From Chitinophaga sp. (lineage in GTDB: Bacteria > Bacteroidota > Bacteroidia > Chitinophagales > Chitinophagaceae): a stretch of DNA of 64,000 nucleotides. The notes under the pieces were generated by a model. That model did no database searches. It saw nothing but the letters and a program-made list of their open reading frames with translations, and was not told the origin of the DNA. Location of the stretch: positions 434,001 through 498,000 of the forward strand of contig NZ_JAGHZS010000004.1 in the NCBI RefSeq assembly GCF_017745275.1. Reading direction: 5' to 3'. Below are positions 59,006 through 64,000 of this stretch, piece after piece; positions within the stretch are counted from its first letter, which is position 1; every line of letters starts with the position of its first letter. A program made the position numbers and the translations under genes.

Positions 59006-60322
59006 ATGATAAGCAATATGATATTGCCATTTTACCAGGCGTTAACGGAAGATGTACAGGCATTGTCGGCACAGGTTTCTGCCCCCGCCGCCACAGCACT
59101 GCACGATATTCGCCGCAAAGCGCTGGAGCGCTTTACAGCAATCGGACTTCCTTCGCTGAAAACGGAAGCATGGCGCTACACTAATATTCAGCGCTATCTG
59201 AAAGAGTTTCCTTACGAACTGCTCACCACAGCAACGCCTGTTTCCGCTGCTGTAGCAGAAAGCAAAGCCATTCCTGAACTGGATTGCTATCGTGTGGTAC
59301 TGGTAAATGGTCACCTGCAGGCAGATCAATCTGTCCTGCCCGAAGGTAAAGGCATCACCATTGGCGCGATGAGTGCACATACTACCGCTCCTGGTTTTGC
59401 TCACTTCAATCAACAACCACACCTGGCAGGTGAATCCCTGGCCCAGTTAAATACTGCCCTCTTTGCCGATGGCCTGTATATCGAACTGGCCGCCAACACC
59501 GTGCTGGATAAACCCATACATATAATACACGTATACTCTGCTACTGCACACGCTTTCATTCAACCCCGTCACTTATGGGTGCTGAACAGAAGCGCTGCCG
59601 CTACTATTATTGAAAGCTCCGTTCACCCGGAAACTGCTACCGTGGCTTTCGCCAACAGCGTACTGGAAACTGTGGTGATGGAAAATGCAGAACTGTGGCA
59701 TTATAACGTACAACAGGGAGAAGAAAGCTTCCGCGAAGTACATACCACCGCTGCACAACAATATAAAGACAGCCGTTACCATCATTTTAATTTCACCCTG
59801 CCCAACACCCCGTTCACCCGTAATAACCTGAGCGTGGCACTGAATGGCAGTCATACTGAAACTAACCTGAACGGTTTATATATTGCCAACAAACACCAGC
59901 ATGTAGATAACCATACCTTTATGGATCATATCATGCCGGATTGTAACAGTAATGAACTGTACAAAGGCGTACTGCTGGATGATGCCAATGGCGTATTCAC
60001 CGGTAAAATCCTGGTACACCAGGAAGCGCAGAAAACCAATGCATTCCAGCAAAACAACAACTTGTTGCTGGGCAGCAAAGCAGATATTAACTCACAGCCT
60101 CAGCTGGAAATATATGCAGATGATGTAAAATGCAGCCACGGCTTTACTGCCGGTCAGTTCAGCGAAGAGTCCATGTTTTACCTGCGCTCCCGTGGCATAG
60201 GTGAAGATGCGGCCAAAGCACTGATGGTAAATGCCTTCTCTCATGACATTACAGATGCCATCAAGGTACCAGCCCTGCAACATCACCTGCAGGAGCAGAT
60301 TGCGGAGATCATGAATAACTAA
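59006..60322 (+). CDS. sufD: Fe-S cluster assembly scaffold SufD
   Basis: 438 residues (ATG at 59006; the next ATG four codons later is also possible). N-terminal helical domain (~1-100, GLPSLKTEAWRYTNIQRYLK), a beta-helix core (~140-400, IEPRHLWVLN-like and LNGLYIANKHQHVDNHTFMD segments) and the closing SEESMFYLRSRGIGEDAAKA motif near the C-terminus. Conserved His in HQHVDNHTFMDH and Cys in DVKCSHG support the SufD assignment. Partner of SufB in the scaffold. 7 bp before sufS. Confidence 0.95.
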   Translation: MISNMILPFYQALTEDVQALSAQVSAPAATALHDIRRKALERFTAIGLPSLKTEAWRYTNIQRYLKEFPYELLTTATPVSAAVAESKAIPELDCYRVVLVNGHLQADQSVLPEGKGITIGAMSAHTTAPGFAHFNQQPHLAGESLAQLNTALFADGLYIELAANTVLDKPIHIIHVYSATAHAFIQPRHLWVLNRSAAATIIESSVHPETATVAFANSVLETVVMENAELWHYNVQQGEESFREVHTTAAQQYKDSRYHHFNFTLPNTPFTRNNLSVALNGSHTETNLNGLYIANKHQHVDNHTFMDHIMPDCNSNELYKGVLLDDANGVFTGKILVHQEAQKTNAFQQNNNLLLGSKADINSQPQLEIYADDVKCSHGFTAGQFSEESMFYLRSRGIGEDAAKALMVNAFSHDITDAIKVPALQHHLQEQIAEIMNN

Positions 60323-60329
60323 ACGAACC

Positions 60330-61577
60330 ATGGAACATATTGCTAACATAGTAACCGCCGGCCTGGACATTGCGCAGATCAGAAAGGACTTCCCTATCCT
60401 GCAGCAACAGGTACATGGCAAACCGCTGGTGTACTTCGACAACGGAGCCACCACGCAGAAGCCGCAGGTAGTAATAGCAGCAGAAGCCCGCTATTATGAA
60501 GAATATAACAGCAATGTGCACCGCGGGGTACACCACCTCAGCCAGGTGGCCACCAATGCATACGAAAAAGCACGTATCACCGTAGCCGGCTATATCAACG
60601 CAGCTGATCCGCATGAAGTTATCTTCACCAAAGGCACTACAGACAGCATCAACCTGGTAGCCAATACCCTGGGACGCCGTTTCCTGAAGGCCGGCGACAG
60701 CGTGATCATTTCTGCCATGGAGCACCATAGTAATATTGTGCCCTGGCAAATTGCCTGCGAAGAAAGCGGCGCCACACTGAAAGTGATTCCGATCAATGAG
60801 CGTGGTGAACTGCTGATGGATGCCTACGAAGCACTATTGGATGATACCGTGAAAATAGTAGCCGTTACCTATGTATCCAATACCATGGGTACCATCAACC
60901 CGGTACAGGACATCATCACGCTGGCGCATGCACGAAATATACCGGTATTGCTGGATGCCGCACAGGCCATTCAGCACATCACCATAGATGTACAGGCCCT
61001 GGACGTAGATTTCCTCGCTTTCTCCGGTCATAAAATTTATGCACCTACCGGTACCGGTGTACTGTATGGCAAAAAAGAATGGCTGAACAAACTGCCCCCT
61101 TACCAGGGTGGTGGCGATATGATCAAGACCGTTACTTTCGAAAAAACAATCTATAACGAACTACCGTATAAATTCGAGGCCGGTACCCCTAACATTGCGG
61201 GCGCTATTGCCCTGGGTACAGCTATTGAATATTTACAGCAGGTAGGTATTGAGAAAATCCAGCAGCGGGAAGAAGAACTGATGACTTACGCCATGCAGGA
61301 ACTTCGCAAGATCGATGGGATCCGCTTTATAGGCGATGCCGCCCACAGAAGTGGTGCGATCTCCTTCCTGGTACATAATATCCACCCGTTTGATATGGGT
61401 GAACTGCTGGACCAGCAAGGTATTGCGGTGAGAACAGGTCATCACTGCACCGAACCACTGATGGATCTGTTTAAGATCCCTGGTACGGTTCGTGCGTCCC
61501 TCTCTTTCTACAATACCCGGGAAGAAATAGACAAACTGGTAGCTGGCATTAAAAGAGCCGCTGCCATGCTGTTGTAA
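60330..61577 (+). CDS. sufS: Cysteine desulfurase SufS
   Basis: 415 residues, group II cysteine desulfurase. PLP lysine Lys235 in FSGHKIYAPTG, His132/His133 in AMEHHSNIVPW, YFDNGATTQKP (35-45) at the N-terminus and the active-site Cys373 in RTGHHCTEPLM. It removes sulfur from L-cysteine as a persulfide, which is then passed to SufE and the scaffold. Located between sufD and sufE with gaps of 7 and 10 bp. Confidence 0.97.
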   Translation: MEHIANIVTAGLDIAQIRKDFPILQQQVHGKPLVYFDNGATTQKPQVVIAAEARYYEEYNSNVHRGVHHLSQVATNAYEKARITVAGYINAADPHEVIFTKGTTDSINLVANTLGRRFLKAGDSVIISAMEHHSNIVPWQIACEESGATLKVIPINERGELLMDAYEALLDDTVKIVAVTYVSNTMGTINPVQDIITLAHARNIPVLLDAAQAIQHITIDVQALDVDFLAFSGHKIYAPTGTGVLYGKKEWLNKLPPYQGGGDMIKTVTFEKTIYNELPYKFEAGTPNIAGAIALGTAIEYLQQVGIEKIQQREEELMTYAMQELRKIDGIRFIGDAAHRSGAISFLVHNIHPFDMGELLDQQGIAVRTGHHCTEPLMDLFKIPGTVRASLSFYNTREEIDKLVAGIKRAAAMLL

Positions 61578-61587
61578 ACAGGTGAAT

Positions 61588-62016
61588 ATGACGATTCAGG
61601 AAATACAGGAAGAAATAATATCCGATTTTTCGGTGATGGGTAGCTGGGAAGATAAATATGAATATATTATCCAGCTCGGCAAAGAATTACCCCTCATTGC
61701 AGAAGAATTTAAAACACCTGACAACCTGATTAAAGGCTGTCAGTCGCGCGTGTGGCTGCATACAGAGCTGAAAGACGGGAAACTGTTTTTTACCGGCGAC
61801 AGTGATGCTGTAATTACCAAAGGTCTGGTGAGCCTGATGATTTATGTATTGTCTGGTCATACACCCCAGGAAATTGCCGCAGCAGAAATTCATTTCATTG
61901 ATGCCATTGGTTTAAGCAGTCATCTCTCTCCTACCCGCTCCAATGGGTTGCTGAGTATGCTCAAACAAATGAAGCTGTACGCCATCGCTTACCAGGCAAA
62001 AATTAACCAGCAATGA
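61588..62016 (+). CDS. sufE: Sulfur acceptor protein SufE
   Basis: 142 residues from MTIQEIQEEIISDF (ATG at 61588, with AGGTG just upstream); a GTG at 61582 would add two residues. The persulfide-accepting Cys51 lies in LIKGCQSRVWL, preceded by LIAEEFKTPDN. It takes the persulfide from SufS and raises its activity. It overlaps the next gene by 4 bp (ATGA). Confidence 0.94.
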   Translation: MTIQEIQEEIISDFSVMGSWEDKYEYIIQLGKELPLIAEEFKTPDNLIKGCQSRVWLHTELKDGKLFFTGDSDAVITKGLVSLMIYVLSGHTPQEIAAAEIHFIDAIGLSSHLSPTRSNGLLSMLKQMKLYAIAYQAKINQQ

Positions 62017-62327
62017 ACGACGAAGCAACATTAAGAGAACTGATAGAAGCACAGCTCAGAACCGTGTATGATCCGGAAATCCCGGTGAATATCATGGAAC
62101 TGGGGTTGGTATACGCCATCAAGATCAAGGAAAACAACCGGATTGGGATTGATATGACACTGACTGCACCTGGTTGCCCCGTAGCCGGAGATATTATCCG
62201 CGAAGTAGATGAAAAGGTAAGAAATATTGAAGGGGTATCTGATGTAGATGTACACCTGACCTTTGATCCACCATGGACCAAAGACATGATGAGTGAAGAA
62301 GCAAAGCTGGAGCTGGGCTTTATGTAA
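62013..62327 (+). CDS. sufT: MIP18/DUF59-type Fe-S assembly protein SufT
   Basis: 104 residues of the MIP18/DUF59 fold: TVYDPEIPVNIMELGLVY (17-34) and TLTAPGCPVAGDIIREVDEK (49-68) with the conserved Cys55. SufT proteins help mature Fe-S proteins and are common at the end of suf operons. Translation is coupled to sufE by the 4 bp overlap. An imperfect terminator follows within 25-75 bp. Confidence 0.93.
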   Translation: MNDEATLRELIEAQLRTVYDPEIPVNIMELGLVYAIKIKENNRIGIDMTLTAPGCPVAGDIIREVDEKVRNIEGVSDVDVHLTFDPPWTKDMMSEEAKLELGFM

Positions 62328-62350
62328 GCTCGCGAAAATATCATATAATT

Positions 62351-62398
62351 AAACCAAATACCAAATACACTGCGTAGTGTTATTTGATATTTGGTTTT
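62351..62398 (+). terminator. Imperfect terminator of the suf operon
   Basis: AAACCAAATACCAAATACAC pairs with GTGTTATTTGATATTTGGTT around GCGTA with a few mismatches and bulges, followed by TTTTTT. It lies 23 bp after the sufT stop. Confidence 0.7.
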
Positions 62399-62443
62399 TT
62401 ATGTTATGGAATTATTTACTTTGTGCCTTAAATCGTTAATCCA

Positions 62444-63757
62444 TTGAACCTATCCGACGAACAAGTGCTTGCTATGGCGCCTGATGATGCTTCCCGCAAA
62501 TCAGGGAAGGACCTGGCCAACCCGGCCAAATGGGTCAGCAAAGGCGTTGGCGATAATGCGTTGTGGGGAGAATGCCAGGGTAGCGGCAGTAAACCATACC
62601 AGACACAAATAGACACCGGCAACATGGCCTTCAAATGCAGTTGCCCCAGTCGTAAATTTCCTTGTAAACATGGCCTGGGACTGCTGTTGCAGTATTCCCG
62701 GCAGCCTGATTCTTTTGCCGCCACTACTCCACCGGCCTGGGTCAGCGAGTGGCTGGCCAAACGTGCTGAAAGAGAAGAAAAGAAAGTGGCAGCCGCCGGC
62801 GCACCTGAGAAACAGGTAGACACCGCCGCACAGGCGAAACGCCAACAGGCCCGGCAACAGAAAGTAGCCGATGGCGCCGCAGAATTACTGCGCTGGATAA
62901 AAGACCTGGTCCGCAACGGTATCATGGACCTGCCCGAAAAAGACGCCGCCTTCTTCGAAAATATGGAACGCCGCATGGTAGATGCCCAGGCAGGAGGACT
63001 AGCCGGTATGATGCGCGAACTGGCCGACATCAGCTATTTCCACGAAGGCTGGCAAACCGTTTTCATGAACCAGCTGTTGCGTATCTACCTCGTCATCCAG
63101 GGATATCAGCACATTGATCAGTTGCCATTCCTCCTGCAACAGGATATACGCAGCCTGATCGGCTTCACCCAATCCCAGGAAGAGCTGAAAGAGCAAACCG
63201 GTATCACCGACACCTGGCGCGTACTCGGCAAACAAACCACCGAAGAAGACCGGCTCACCGTAGAACGGTATTGGCTATATGGCATTCATACCCGGCGCCG
63301 GGCGCTTATCCTGCAATTTTTTGTACGTGGACAAAGCACCATTGCACAGCCGCTTACTCCGGGCAGTACCATACAGGCGGAACTGGTATACTTCCCTTCT
63401 GCAGCACCACTGCGGGCCATCATCAAACAACAGATGACCATACCACCCGATCATACCTTCAGCGGTTTTTCCGGATGGGACGAAGTAGTAGCCTCCCAAA
63501 CAGCCACCGCAGCTGTACTACCGGTGTATAACGACCAGGTATATACGATTGCGACCCTGACGCCGGTATGGCACCAGGAGCAATGGTGGTTACAGGATAG
63601 CCGCCAACAACTCATGCCGGTAAAAAAAGGCTTTCCACATATCTGGAAGCTCCTCGCCTTCAGTGGCGGTGCCCCGTTACACATGGCGGTTACCGGCAGG
63701 GAAATGCAATATGAACCCATTGGTGTATGGCATGAACACGAATACAAAATATTATAA
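62444..63757 (+). CDS. SWIM zinc-finger protein
   Basis: 437 residues; the start codon appears to be TTG at 62444, with a TACTTTG box about 25 bp upstream. The SWIM motif FKCSCPSRKFPCKHGLGLLL (64-83; Cx1C...CxH) is near the N-terminus, followed by an Ala/Gln-rich coiled stretch (~105-145) and a large C-terminal domain without a recognised signature. SWIM proteins bind DNA or proteins. The next gene overlaps by one base and is of the DUF5691 type; this pair usually precedes a MoxR-type ATPase and VWA gene, which would lie beyond the window. Confidence 0.88.
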   Translation: MNLSDEQVLAMAPDDASRKSGKDLANPAKWVSKGVGDNALWGECQGSGSKPYQTQIDTGNMAFKCSCPSRKFPCKHGLGLLLQYSRQPDSFAATTPPAWVSEWLAKRAEREEKKVAAAGAPEKQVDTAAQAKRQQARQQKVADGAAELLRWIKDLVRNGIMDLPEKDAAFFENMERRMVDAQAGGLAGMMRELADISYFHEGWQTVFMNQLLRIYLVIQGYQHIDQLPFLLQQDIRSLIGFTQSQEELKEQTGITDTWRVLGKQTTEEDRLTVERYWLYGIHTRRRALILQFFVRGQSTIAQPLTPGSTIQAELVYFPSAAPLRAIIKQQMTIPPDHTFSGFSGWDEVVASQTATAAVLPVYNDQVYTIATLTPVWHQEQWWLQDSRQQLMPVKKGFPHIWKLLAFSGGAPLHMAVTGREMQYEPIGVWHEHEYKIL

Positions 63758-64000
63758 TGGAGCGCTGGAATCAGATCATCAATACCGCCCTGCTGGGTAC
63801 TGCTAAAAAACAGGCCGACGCACAGGGACTTCAGGGACCGCTACAGGCGGCAGCGGCCACCATTTTAGGTAATGCCGGCACAGATAGGGAAGAACAATTC
63901 CTGCAACTGGCGGCAGTTGTATACAACTACCGGCAATCCGGTATCCAGCCGGTGACAACCACCGTGCCACCACTCCCCGTTTGCCCTGCTGAAACCAAAG
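63757..64000 (+). CDS. DUF5691-like protein, partial (continues beyond the window)
   Basis: 81 codons from the ATG at 63757, which overlaps the SWIM stop (TAATG), to the right edge. Reading starts MERWNQIINTALLGTAKKQA and continues with LGNAGTDREEQFLQLAAVVY and a Pro-rich stretch. WNQIINTALLGT is typical of the N-terminus of DUF5691 proteins. Function unknown; translation is coupled to the SWIM gene. The call rests on the N-terminus only. Confidence 0.7.
   Translation, partial: MERWNQIINTALLGTAKKQADAQGLQGPLQAAAATILGNAGTDREEQFLQLAAVVYNYRQSGIQPVTTTVPPLPVCPAETK

Noticed and set aside
1..64000. CRISPR arrays, prophage, IS elements, retrons
   Set aside because: No regularly spaced identical repeats, no integrase, transposase or reverse transcriptase seen. 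The AAAGC hairpins are not CRISPR because the units are not separated by unique spacers.

Overview
The window looks like a chromosomal segment of a Bacteroidota bacterium, most likely family Chitinophagaceae (Chitinophaga-like). Reasons: promoters of the Bacteroidetes type (TAnnTTTG, for example in front of the tRNA-Leu, prfC and suf genes), few Shine-Dalgarno sequences, many two-component and AraC/ECF regulators, secreted glycosidases of families GH29 and GH20, DUF6089 and UbiD-type genes, and a SufABCDSE-T operon of the Bacteroidota layout. The genus is an inference from gene content. I see no phage, integrase, transposase, rRNA or CRISPR array.

Layout. 1-2.2 kb: partial alpha/beta hydrolase, divergent SDR + AraC regulator. 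2.2-10.3 kb: stress and redox island with three tandem-USP proteins, an HemG-like flavodoxin, an SDR, a LOG-family protein, a PAS histidine kinase and a response regulator fused to a Crp-type DNA-binding protein. 10.4-14.0 kb: secreted Trp-rich repeat protein, two exported ferritin-like proteins, an anti-sigma factor and its ECF sigma factor. 14.1-20.7 kb: small detoxification and redox genes (MBL hydrolase/HxlR, nitronate monooxygenase, NTF2-ABM fusion, tautomerase, YceI, Crp/Fnr regulator, decayed gene pieces, SDR/TetR with paired operators). 20.8-30.4 kb: S41 peptidase, GNAT, tRNA-Leu, saccharopine-dehydrogenase-like enzyme, TrmN6, alpha-fucosidase, TsaD, ABC permease. 30.5-41.5 kb: prfC, UbiD decarboxylase, small secreted proteins, DUF6089 protein, DsrE-like protein, AraC-GyrI regulator, GH20-like enzyme and AI-2E exporter. 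41.6-49.4 kb: a complete heavy-metal RND efflux operon with its own two-component system. 49.6-54.8 kb: two GNATs, an ECF42-like sigma factor with its YCII/DGPF partner, SDR, EamA half-transporter and acyl-CoA-dehydrogenase-like enzyme. 54.9-62.4 kb: SufR-like repressor divergent from reductase-sufABCDSE-sufT. 62.4-64 kb: SWIM zinc-finger protein followed by a partial DUF5691 gene.

How it works together. The stress island appears to be wired by Crp/Fnr-family regulators: a palindrome of the form TGA-N6-TCA stands in front of five transcription units (USP operon, LOG-HK-RR operon, coiled-coil gene, third USP, YceI operon), three times at 66-69 bp before the start codon. The suf region is a self-contained Fe-S assembly unit whose likely sensor repressor overlaps the promoter. 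The metal efflux genes form one regulator-to-pump operon ending in a strong terminator.

The most interesting non-coding structure is a family of about 120-130 bp imperfect hairpins (three clear copies at 32.1, 32.4 and 39.0 kb, with a looser relative at 48.7 kb). Their arms are built from AAAGC-type units and begin exactly at the stop codons of the neighbouring genes. There is also a 48 bp perfect palindrome, a candidate small RNA between two hairpins, and two diverged pieces of one gene whose differences fall mostly at third codon positions.
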